A stretch of 14,894 bases of DNA. Origin: Chloroflexota bacterium (GTDB lineage: Bacteria; Chloroflexota; Anaerolineae; B4-G1). The position numbers were made by a program, and so were the translations under genes. The notes under the pieces were generated by a model, which was given only the letters and a program-made list of their open reading frames with translations, had not been told where the DNA came from and made no database searches. The DNA lies in contig DSAR01000005.1 in the NCBI GenBank assembly GCA_011046405.1, positions 1-14,894 on the forward strand, in the 5' to 3' direction. Below, piece by piece: positions 1 to 5,510 of this stretch. Numbering within the stretch: position 1 is the stretch's first letter; the number at the start of each line of letters is the position of its first letter.

Positions 1-92
1 ATATACCGGTATACCAATATACCGGTATACCAACATACCAGTACACCAATATACCGGTATACCAACATACCAGTACACCAATATACCAACCT
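1..92. repeat. 16-base tandem repeat with internal palindrome
   Basis: Five head-to-tail 16-base units (1-16, 17-32, 33-48, 49-64, 65-80) plus a partial sixth, running off the left edge of the window. Units 1, 2 and 4 are ATATACCGGTATACCA and contain the perfect palindrome TATACCGGTATA. Units 3 and 5 are the variant ACATACCAGTACACCA, in which the palindrome is broken. The deeper period is 8 bases (NNATACCN). The array ends just upstream of the ribosome binding site of the next gene. It could be a local slippage-born microsatellite, or an array of protein-binding sites controlling that gene; the sequence does not decide. Confidence 0.85.
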
Positions 93-108
93 TCGAAAGG
101 AAAATCCT

Positions 109-399
109 ATGTGCAGCCAAGAAAAATGCGAGGCCCAGGAATTCGACATCGTAGCCAAAGTCATCAAACAAGAGGGACATTGCGCGGCCGGTCACCAGGT
201 CGGCGACGAGGTGTATTTCGACGGTCTGACCATCCAGGGCCAGGTGTGCATCCACGCCCTGTACAGTTTTTTACCCAAGGTGTTCGCGATGCGATACGGG
301 GCCGAGTTCCCCTGGGTCGAGGATCACGACGTGGCCACCCACGCCTGCCCCGACGCCTGGAACCCGGTGGTGTTCGAGATTCGCCGGGTGCGTAAATAA
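109..399 (+). CDS. TIGR04076 family small protein
   Basis: A 96-residue protein of unknown biochemical role. The order of motifs matches my recollection of the TIGR04076 family: a short N-terminal strand (FDIVAKVIKQ), a Cys and GD turn (CAAGHQVGDEVYFDG), a central Cys segment (VCIHALYSFLPKVFAMRYGAEFPW, residues about 46-69) and a C-terminal CPDAWNPVVFEIRR block. Family members are usually about 90-100 residues, so it appears complete. ATG 109 has AAAGGA 7 bases upstream. The gene sits directly after the tandem repeat and ends in a hairpin terminator overlapping its stop codon. The several cysteines suggest metal or redox chemistry, but that is inference. The next gene is convergent, so this is probably a one-gene transcript. 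Confidence 0.82.
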   Translation: MCSQEKCEAQEFDIVAKVIKQEGHCAAGHQVGDEVYFDGLTIQGQVCIHALYSFLPKVFAMRYGAEFPWVEDHDVATHACPDAWNPVVFEIRRVRK

Positions 400-426
400 C
401 ACCCGGCAGAGCGGGCGGTTATTTTT
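395..426 (+). terminator. rho-independent terminator after the TIGR04076 gene
   Basis: The interrupted stem pairs AATAAC (395-400) with GTTATT (418-423) and CCCG (402-405) with CGGG (412-415) around a GCAGAG loop, and is followed by a run of T. The stem begins inside the stop codon region of the upstream gene. It lies between two convergent genes; because the outer stem is A/T rich on both sides it could work in both directions. Confidence 0.6.
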
Positions 427-469
427 CTGGAGATCGAAGATCACGTCCTCCACGCGGGGAGCGGGGAAA

Positions 470-817
470 TTATTCGGTCAGATCAGCGACGATGGTATAG
501 ATGGCAAGCAGATCAGCGTCGCCTACTTCGTCCAGGGCCTCCTGGAGCGTCGCGAGTATGGCTGATCGACGGTCTTCGTCGATCAAAGCCAGGCTGTTCG
601 GGTCAGGGTACCAACCCTCGTCACGCAGCTTTTCCCGGGCGATGTCGGCTTTCGAGCAATATAGATCCCGATCGCGCAGGACAGCGCCGCAGGTCGGGCA
701 AATTAGAATGCTCATTCGCCCCAGGCTGGGTTTGGTACTTCTGAAGGTGCCATCAGTCTCTTGGATGATCGTCGTGCCGCACTTGTGATAAAGCAACAGC
801 TCATCTGAATTCGTCAT
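470..817 (-). CDS. small Cys-rich (zinc-ribbon-like) hypothetical protein
   Basis: No family recognised. A 115-residue reading with a Cys-rich N-terminal half: HKCG at residues 11-14, CPTCG at 40-44 and Cys54, giving C13, C40, C43 and C54, the spacing of a small zinc ribbon or rubredoxin-like knuckle. The C-terminal half (about residues 80-115) is acidic and probably helical. The start is taken at ATG 817 because GGAG lies 7 bases upstream. An in-frame ATG at 859 would add 14 residues but has no well-spaced Shine-Dalgarno. A miniature transposable element (875-1017) lies immediately upstream, between the gene and the nearest -10-like sequence. No terminator of its own was seen beyond the shared hairpin at 395-426. 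Confidence 0.6.
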   Translation of the reverse strand: MTNSDELLLYHKCGTTIIQETDGTFRSTKPSLGRMSILICPTCGAVLRDRDLYCSKADIAREKLRDEGWYPDPNSLALIDEDRRSAILATLQEALDEVGDADLLAIYTIVADLTE

Positions 818-866
818 GGCCAAACTCCAGGCTACACTCCGATCTTGATCAATTGACATTGAGTGC

Positions 867-1025
867 TACGCTACCTGGAGTTTTCCACTTAAGAATTCGG
901 AAGTCTTCAGTCGAGTATCTCAGAGGCAAAGTTGATTGACTATTACGTCAAAATCGGCTGTTCAATGCGTCTTTTGAGACTTCCGAATTCTAATGACGAC
1001 TTCCTGGAAAACTCCAGTACGCTAC
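867..1025. mobile_element. MITE with 13-base terminal inverted repeats and 8-base target duplication
   Basis: The element spans 875-1017 (143 bases). Its ends are perfect inverted repeats: CTGGAGTTTTCCA (875-887) and TGGAAAACTCCAG (1005-1017). A second perfect 15-base inverted pair lies just inside: AGAATTCGGAAGTCT (892-906) with AGACTTCCGAATTCT (977-991). Immediately outside both ends is the same direct octamer TACGCTAC (867-874 and 1018-1025), the hallmark of a target site duplication. No open reading frame is inside, so it would depend on a transposase supplied elsewhere. Eight-base duplications occur in several IS families; the parent family is not assigned. The intact duplication and perfect ends suggest a fairly recent insertion. 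Confidence 0.85.
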
Positions 1026-1040
1026 GATATTCGTATCGAT

Positions 1041-1046
1041 AGTATA
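1041..1046 (-). promoter_or_regulatory. possible -10 element for the Cys-rich protein gene
   Basis: On the minus strand the sequence TGCTATACT includes TATACT (1046 to 1041) preceded by an extended -10-like TG. No convincing -35 box was found upstream. If used, transcription would start near 1034 and read through the MITE before reaching the gene at 817, placing the whole element in the 5' leader. Low-confidence call based on motif only. Confidence 0.25.
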
Positions 1047-1138
1047 GCACATCAGAGGGCAGAAGAAAAATCGTAACTACCCAAGCCGCTCATACCGGTT
1101 GACAAAGTCATTTTCCGGCGATAAGCCCCAAATCTCCG

Positions 1139-1166
1139 CATCCCAGTTTGCTGAGCATCTGGGATG
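1139..1166. other. hairpin in intergenic region
   Basis: CATCCCAG (1139-1146) and CTGGGATG (1159-1166) are a perfect 8-base inverted pair with a 12-base loop, just upstream of the ROK repressor promoter. There is no T-tract, so it is not a classical terminator. It may be a regulator site or a chance dyad. The rest of 1026-1170 shows nothing else that can be named. Confidence 0.4.
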
Positions 1167-1175
1167 GCTACCCGC

Positions 1176-1203
1176 TTGACAAGGGTTGGGAAAATGATAC
1201 AAT
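1176..1203 (+). promoter_or_regulatory. sigma70-type promoter of the ROK repressor gene
   Basis: TTGACA (1176-1181), a 16-base spacer, then TACAAT (1198-1203). The -35 is a perfect consensus and the -10 differs at one base. It points toward the ROK repressor, but the start codon is about 310 bases downstream across a repeat-filled leader. The operator-like dyads at 1205-1228 begin two bases after the -10, a position where a bound repressor would block initiation. Confidence 0.7.
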
Positions 1204-1204
1204 A

Positions 1205-1228
1205 ACTTTGTAAGCAATACTTACTAAG
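1205..1228. promoter_or_regulatory. predicted ROK operator (two CTTnnnAAG half-dyads)
   Basis: Two related decamers, ACTTTGTAAG (1205-1214) and ACTTACTAAG (1219-1228), repeat with a 14-base step and each contains the small dyad CTTnnnAAG. An overlapping dyad GTAAG-N5-CTTAC (1210-1224) links them. ACTTTGTAAG recurs exactly at the second promoter of this locus (2841-2850). This is the pattern expected for autoregulation by the adjacent ROK-family repressor; the protein-site assignment is inference. Confidence 0.5.
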
Positions 1229-1237
1229 CATGCCGTA

Positions 1238-1477
1238 GGGTGTGTTTCAAATGATTTAAGCCTTGTGCGTAGTACACGCGCTAGGTAGCGGCTTCAGCGC
1301 GCTTTTACGGCGATAACGCCTACTACGAGCCTTGCCTCAAATGAAATGAAACACAGTATCTTCTCAATAAGTTGGGGAGCTGTGGCCGGTCTCCCGACCG
1401 AGCCACAGCGGGCACGGTCAGGAGACCGGCCCGAGCGAGTTTGCCCCGGTTTATTGAGATGCTACTGAAACACACCC
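1238..1477. repeat. nested inverted-repeat element in the ROK leader
   Basis: Outer perfect 12-base ends are GGGTGTGTTTCA (1238-1249) and TGAAACACACCC (1466-1477). A third copy, TGAAACACA (1346-1354), pairs with the left end so that 1241-1354 forms a long imperfect hairpin, including CGTAGTA (1268-1274) against TACTACG (1321-1327). Inside the right half, TCTCAATAA (1362-1370) pairs with TTATTGAGA (1451-1459), and within that lies a REP-like module: GGCCGGTCTCC (1384-1394) with GGAGACCGGCC (1421-1431) and GCTGTGGC (1379-1386) with GCCACAGC (1402-1409). No clear target duplication flanks the whole. It looks like one or more small mobile repeats inserted between a promoter and its gene. No protein-coding gene is supported here. 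Confidence 0.65.
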
Positions 1478-1521
1478 ATTTCACAATCAGCCCAGTATCC
1501 GGGGAATGAAAGGGCATCGTT

Positions 1522-2769
1522 ATGAGACCTTCAGTGCAAAAGGCAACCCGTAAACAGACCCGAGTCCACAACAGCCGCTTGATCTTCAAGACGATCTACG
1601 ATCGAGAGGAGGTCAGCCGGGCCGACATCGCGCGTGAGACGGGGCTGACACGCACGACCGTCTCGGACGTTGTCGGAGAGTTGATAGGGAAAGGGCTGGT
1701 GGAGGAGATTGGTTACGGCCCTTCTGCTGGCGGGAAACCACCCATTCTGCTGAGCGTCGTAGACGATTCGTACCACCTGATGGGCATCGACCTGGCGAGC
1801 GGGGAGTTCCGGGGCGCTATCGTCAACCTGCGTGGAGAAATCCGCCACCGGATCGACCTGCCATTGGATGACCGGGACGGTGAAATAGCCCTGTCTCTGG
1901 TCTACAAGCTGATCGATCGATTGATGCAGGCGACGGATAGCCCTTTGTTGGGGATCGGCATCGGTTCCCCCGGCCTGATGGATCCCATCCACGGGGTGGT
2001 GAGACGCTCGGTCAACCTGGATTGGCGGGATCTTCCCCTGCGCAGCCTTTTGCGGGAGCGGTACGGATTGCCGGTATATGTAGCGAACGACTCCCAGACG
2101 GCGGCCCTGGCCGAATATACGTTCAGCGATATCGACCGTAACGACAATTTAGTCGTGGTCAAGATTGAAAACGGCATTGGTGCAGGGATCGTGCTCAACA
2201 GTCGATTGCTCTACGGCGATACCTTTGGCGCCGGGGAAATCGGACACATGGTCGTCGTCGATGGTGGACAACGATGCCGGTGCGGAAATTTTGGCTGCCT
2301 GGAGACGGTAGCCAGCGCCCGGTCTATCCTCCGTCAAGCCCAGCCTATCACCCGTAACCCCCAGTCGCTGTTGGCGCAGTACGTGGCGGATGGTGAAGAG
2401 ATCACACTCCCACTTTTACGAAAGGCGTTCCTGAACGGAGATGAGATGGTCACCGACTTGCTCTCCAACACCGCGCGCTATCTCGGCGTCGCTCTCGCCA
2501 GTTGCGTCAGTGTACTCAGCATCCGTCGCATTTTGATCGCCGGAGAAATCGCCATTTTTGGAGAGGAATGGTTACACATCATCAGGCAGGTCATGATCCA
2601 GCGCTCATTGTCACTGGTGGCTAACGAGACCGAGGTGGGCGCCTCAAGTATCAGCCCAGATATCATCGTCATTCTGGGCGCTTCGGCCTTGGTGTTGACG
2701 TATGAGTTGGGCTTGTTTGCGCCGCTGCTAATCGGCGCCCCGTCCGGTCGCGGCATCTTTCGAGACTGA
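1522..2769 (+). CDS. ROK-family transcriptional repressor
   Basis: A 415-residue NagC/XylR/Mlc-type regulator: DNA-binding winged helix fused to a sugar-sensing ROK domain. The helix-turn-helix is at about residues 31-53 (VSRADIARETGLTRTTVSDV), followed by a wing ending in the GGKPP turn (70-74). The ROK domain starts near residue 87. Its first phosphate motif reads GIDLASGEF rather than DxGxT, so kinase activity is unlikely. The sugar-binding ExGH motif is present (E239-I-G-H242), followed by the zinc motif CRCGNFGCLE (C252, C254, C259). ATG 1522 has AAAGGG upstream at ordinary spacing. It probably represses its own promoter and that of the next transcript, which shares its operator motif. 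From the neighbours the inducer may be GlcNAc, GlcNAc-6-P or a related amino sugar; that is inference. Confidence 0.9.
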   Translation: MRPSVQKATRKQTRVHNSRLIFKTIYDREEVSRADIARETGLTRTTVSDVVGELIGKGLVEEIGYGPSAGGKPPILLSVVDDSYHLMGIDLASGEFRGAIVNLRGEIRHRIDLPLDDRDGEIALSLVYKLIDRLMQATDSPLLGIGIGSPGLMDPIHGVVRRSVNLDWRDLPLRSLLRERYGLPVYVANDSQTAALAEYTFSDIDRNDNLVVVKIENGIGAGIVLNSRLLYGDTFGAGEIGHMVVVDGGQRCRCGNFGCLETVASARSILRQAQPITRNPQSLLAQYVADGEEITLPLLRKAFLNGDEMVTDLLSNTARYLGVALASCVSVLSIRRILIAGEIAIFGEEWLHIIRQVMIQRSLSLVANETEVGASSISPDIIVILGASALVLTYELGLFAPLLIGAPSGRGIFRD

Positions 2770-2809
2770 CGAAGCGACATACGAGCACGATGGGAACACG
2801 ATCTAGCGC

Positions 2810-2838
2810 TTGACAAGCGCGAACAATTATTGTATACT
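2810..2838 (+). promoter_or_regulatory. sigma70-type promoter of the ROK-like/PIG-L transcript
   Basis: TTGACA (2810-2815), a 17-base spacer and TATACT (2833-2838), near consensus with ideal spacing. The predicted operator begins at the last base of the -10. The leader to the ATG at 2916 is about 70 bases and holds a small inverted pair, ATGGAC (2855-2860) with GTCCAT (2890-2895). Confidence 0.72.
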
Positions 2839-2868
2839 ATACTTTGTAAGTATAATGGACTTTCTAAG
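2838..2868. promoter_or_regulatory. predicted ROK operator at the second promoter
   Basis: A perfect dyad with 7-base arms, TATACTT-TGT-AAGTATA (2838-2854), contains ACTTTGTAAG (2841-2850), identical to the decamer in the repressor's own promoter. A second related decamer, ACTTTCTAAG (2859-2868), follows 18 bases downstream. The dyad overlaps the -10 and start site, as expected for repression. Confidence 0.55.
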
Positions 2869-2915
2869 AGCGGTTACGCGATCTCTTCGGTCCATCTCAT
2901 CGAAAGGACATTATT

Positions 2916-4313
2916 ATGACGGAGATGTTCAAGCTGATCCAACCATCATTCATCCCCTCCCTTGATGAAGACTTTCGGCCGGCGGTTTTGGCCAATCGCG
3001 CTTTCCGGAATGGTGTCACAGCATCAGGCGGCGGCGTACCGTTGCTTTTTGGATTGGAACGGCCTGATGGATCAATATCTCGCTTCGAGACCTGCGTATA
3101 CCCTGACGATCACCCACATTCCGGAGCTAACCTGGCATACGTTGAGCGCCTGGTTAAGTTTTTGATCTGGCAACGGGGTGCTTGGCGAATATACGTGGGA
3201 GGCCCCCGGCGCATCGGCGAGCACGTCAAACACCAATATGCTCCTGATGGCTCTCGCGCGTTCGATTTTCACTTCATGGGTAAGAATGTCTATGACAGGA
3301 CGTTTTCGGTCGAGGTCTGTGACGTCGCTGACGTGCCAGTCGAGCGCGAAGGAGGGAAACGACTGGGACGAAACCTGAATGGATGCCGGATTGGATTTGA
3401 TCTGGGCGCTTCGGATCGCAAGGTCGCAGCCGTGATCGACGGTAAGCCAGTTTACAGCGAGGAAGTCGTCTGGGACCCCCGGAACCACATAGACCCGACC
3501 TATCACTACCAGGAGATTATAACCGCGCTACAGACAGCGGCCTCCAAAATGCCCCGCGTGGATGCAATTGGGGGGAGTGCAGCAGGCGTTTACGTGAATA
3601 AGCAAGTGCGAGTGGCCTCGCTGTTCCGGGGGGTGCCGGAGGATCGATACGACGAGGTCAGAAATCTCTTTCTTCGTATTCAAGATGAGATGGGCGTGCC
3701 CCTGGAGATTACAAACGATGGCGACGTGACGGCGCTGGCGGGGTCTATGTCGCTGGGAGATAACGGGGTTTTGGGCATTGCGATGGGATCGAGCGAGGCC
3801 AGCGGTTACGTGAATGGACAGGGGCAAATCACCGGGTGGTTGAACGAGTTGGCTTTCGCGCCAATTGATTACAGTCCCACCGCCCCGGTCGAGGAATGGT
3901 CGGGCGATCGCGGGTGCGGCGCCTCCTATTTTTCTCAGCAATGCGTGTTTCGCCTGGCGCCCAAGGTGGGCATCGATGTACCCGATGATCTGACCAACGC
4001 CGAGAAACTGAAGTCGGTCCAGGCCAAACTGGAAGCCGGTCACGAAGGCGCCGTCAAGATTTGGCAGAGCATTGGCTACTACCTGGGATATACCATTGCC
4101 CACTACGCCGACTTTTACGATCTACGGCACATTTTGATCCTGGGGCGGTGCACCTCGGGTCGGGGTGGCCCGTTGATCCTGGCGGGCGCCCACGAGGTGC
4201 TGGGGGCAGAATTCCCAACGCTGGCCGCCCAGATCAACCTCCAATTACCCGACGAGACGAACCGGCGCGTGGGACAGGCAATCGCGGCTGCCAGCTTGCC
4301 GGTGATCGAATGA
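2916..4313 (+). CDS. divergent ROK-like protein (possible amino-sugar kinase)
   Basis: A 465-residue protein without a DNA-binding domain. Residues 1-150 form an N-terminal region I do not recognise. From about 157 it has a ROK/actin-fold pattern: first phosphate loop GFDLGASDRK (160-169), a GGSAAGVYV segment (219-227), and the ND pair of ITNDGDVTALAG (N267-D268) where ROK kinases carry their catalytic aspartate. It lacks the CxCGxxGC zinc motif, and the ExGH sugar motif is replaced around WLNELAF (308-314). ATG 2916 has AAAGGA 7 bases upstream. Its TGA overlaps an in-frame ATG of the deacetylase gene, indicating co-transcription. A GlcNAc or glucosamine kinase role is plausible from context; a non-catalytic sugar-binding role cannot be excluded. 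Confidence 0.75.
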   Translation: MTEMFKLIQPSFIPSLDEDFRPAVLANRAFRNGVTASGGGVPLLFGLERPDGSISRFETCVYPDDHPHSGANLAYVERLVKFLIWQRGAWRIYVGGPRRIGEHVKHQYAPDGSRAFDFHFMGKNVYDRTFSVEVCDVADVPVEREGGKRLGRNLNGCRIGFDLGASDRKVAAVIDGKPVYSEEVVWDPRNHIDPTYHYQEIITALQTAASKMPRVDAIGGSAAGVYVNKQVRVASLFRGVPEDRYDEVRNLFLRIQDEMGVPLEITNDGDVTALAGSMSLGDNGVLGIAMGSSEASGYVNGQGQITGWLNELAFAPIDYSPTAPVEEWSGDRGCGASYFSQQCVFRLAPKVGIDVPDDLTNAEKLKSVQAKLEAGHEGAVKIWQSIGYYLGYTIAHYADFYDLRHILILGRCTSGRGGPLILAGAHEVLGAEFPTLAAQINLQLPDETNRRVGQAIAAASLPVIE

Positions 4314-4330
4314 AAGAGCAGGAAAGAAAA

Positions 4331-5182
4331 GTGAAATTCAACCGACATTCAGCGGAGATATTCGTGCCCGATGGGGCATCGGAAAAAGCAGCGCTGGCAC
4401 GAAGCACACACCTGGCGATCGCCGCGCACCAGGACGACATCGAGATCATGGCTTACGATGGAATCTTGAAATGCTTTCGACGGGACGACCGGTGGTTTTC
4501 GGGCGTCGTCGTCACCAATGGCAGCGCTTCACCCCGAGAGGATCTGTACGCCGACTACACCGACGAGGAGATGCAGCGCGTCCGGCGCAAGGAACAAAAG
4601 AAAGCGGCCATCGTGGGGGAGTACGGGGCACAGGTGCTGCTCGATTATCCCAGTTCGGTCGTCAAGGATGGGGCGAACGAGGCGCCAATCGATGACCTGG
4701 TGGCGATACTGCAGGCGACGAGCTCGGCGCTCGTTTACACGCATAATCCGGCCGACAAGCACGATACCCACGTGGCGGTCGTGTTACGGGTGATCGAGGC
4801 GATACGGCGCCTGGCCCCGGAGGAGCGTCCGGAACGGGTATACGGGTGCGAGGTCTGGCGCAGCCTGGACTGGCTGGTGGATGCCGACAAGGTGACCTTC
4901 GATTGCTCGCCGCACGAGAATTTACAGGCCGCGCTCCTGGGTGTGTTCGATTCCCAGATCGCCGGGGGCAAGCGATATGACCTGGCGACGATGGGCCGGC
5001 GGCGGGCCAACGCGACGTACTACGCCTCTCACGAGACGGACATCGCCACGGGGATGATCTTCGGCCTAGACCTCACGCCCCTGATCGAGGATCCGGAACG
5101 AGACGTATTGGACTTCGTGCGGGCCTTCGTCGAGCGTTTCGAAGAGGACGTGACCGATCGACTCGCGCGGCTGGGGGCATGA
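4331..5182 (+). CDS. PIG-L/LmbE-family deacetylase
   Basis: A 283-residue zinc-dependent N-acetyl-sugar deacetylase of the family that includes MshB, LmbE and the archaeal diacetylchitobiose deacetylases. The metal motif is AHQDDIE (H33, D35, D36; usual form AHPDD), and the second half supplies H144-D-T-H147 in a THNPADKHDTH block. GTG 4331 is chosen because AGGA lies 7 bases upstream and the protein then starts MKFNRHSAEIFVP; the alternative ATG 4310 overlaps the previous stop (ATGA) and would add 7 residues, but lacks a Shine-Dalgarno. It is co-transcribed with the ROK-like gene. No NagA-type deacetylase occurs in the window, so this enzyme may deacetylate GlcNAc, GlcNAc-6-P or chitobiose. 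Family assignment is firm; substrate is inference. Confidence 0.87.
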   Translation: MKFNRHSAEIFVPDGASEKAALARSTHLAIAAHQDDIEIMAYDGILKCFRRDDRWFSGVVVTNGSASPREDLYADYTDEEMQRVRRKEQKKAAIVGEYGAQVLLDYPSSVVKDGANEAPIDDLVAILQATSSALVYTHNPADKHDTHVAVVLRVIEAIRRLAPEERPERVYGCEVWRSLDWLVDADKVTFDCSPHENLQAALLGVFDSQIAGGKRYDLATMGRRRANATYYASHETDIATGMIFGLDLTPLIEDPERDVLDFVRAFVERFEEDVTDRLARLGA

Positions 5183-5265
5183 ACTTCCCGGTATTCGAGG
5201 TTGATGGAGAACTTATCCGATTAGACTCTATAACGTCTCACGTAAAAACGTAGCCAAAAGCATAA

Positions 5266-5367
5266 GGGACCAAGTATGGTTAGCGGCCCCCTTGGTCCCC
5301 GACAGGCACAGTAGAACTCCCCGGCTGTTTGCATAGATAACGACCAAGTCGTTCGGACCTGTGCCTG
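5266..5367. ncRNA. structured intergenic region, possible terminator or leader RNA
   Basis: The 328-base gap 5183-5510 holds no gene. Two strong stems lie in it: GGGACCAAG (5266-5274) with CTTGGTCCC (5291-5299), 16-base loop; and CAGGCACAG (5303-5311) with CTGTGCCTG (5359-5367), followed by CATTTTAGC. GACCAAG recurs at 5342-5348 inside the second loop and could compete with the first stem. This may be the terminator of the PIG-L transcript, a small RNA, or the leader of the ABC operon. It matches no riboswitch or RNA class I recognise, and the strand is undecided. Confidence 0.4.
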
Positions 5368-5460
5368 CATTTTAGCACAGAACGGCGTGAATGACCAATC
5401 ACCGTTTTGTAGTATTCAAGGAGGTGTTGCAGGCGACGATTCAGGTTTCAACAAAGTTTT

Positions 5461-5489
5461 TTGTTCCAAACAGTTAAATCTTGTAAAAT
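5461..5489 (+). promoter_or_regulatory. possible promoter of the ABC/phosphorylase operon
   Basis: TTGTTC (5461-5466), a 17-base spacer and TAAAAT (5484-5489). Initiation about 7 bases downstream would give a leader of only about 15 bases, starting at the AGGAGG ribosome binding site (5496-5501). That is unusually short, so the real start may lie further upstream. No good copy of the ROK operator decamer was found here. Confidence 0.35.
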
Positions 5490-5510
5490 ACACTTAGGAG
5501 GAAGAAAGAA

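Noticed and set aside
1238..1477. Complete insertion with target duplication like the 875-1017 element
   Set aside because: The flanks (GCCGTA before, ATTTCACA after) do not form a direct repeat, so a single clean transposition event cannot be claimed.
1323..1589. 88-codon minus-strand open frame over the ROK leader
   Set aside because: It runs through the inverted-repeat nest and the start of the ROK gene, has no recognisable domain, and is explained by repeat composition.
4061..4330. In-frame extension upstream of the PIG-L gene to 4061
   Set aside because: It overlaps the end of the ROK-like gene by about 250 bases and reads as a shadow frame; the family-like protein starts at 4331 (or 4310).
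5481..5502. CTTGTAA and CTTAGGAGG as a possible ROK operator at the ABC operon promoter
   Set aside because: They match only parts of the ACTTnnTAAG decamer and lack a dyad; no better than chance.
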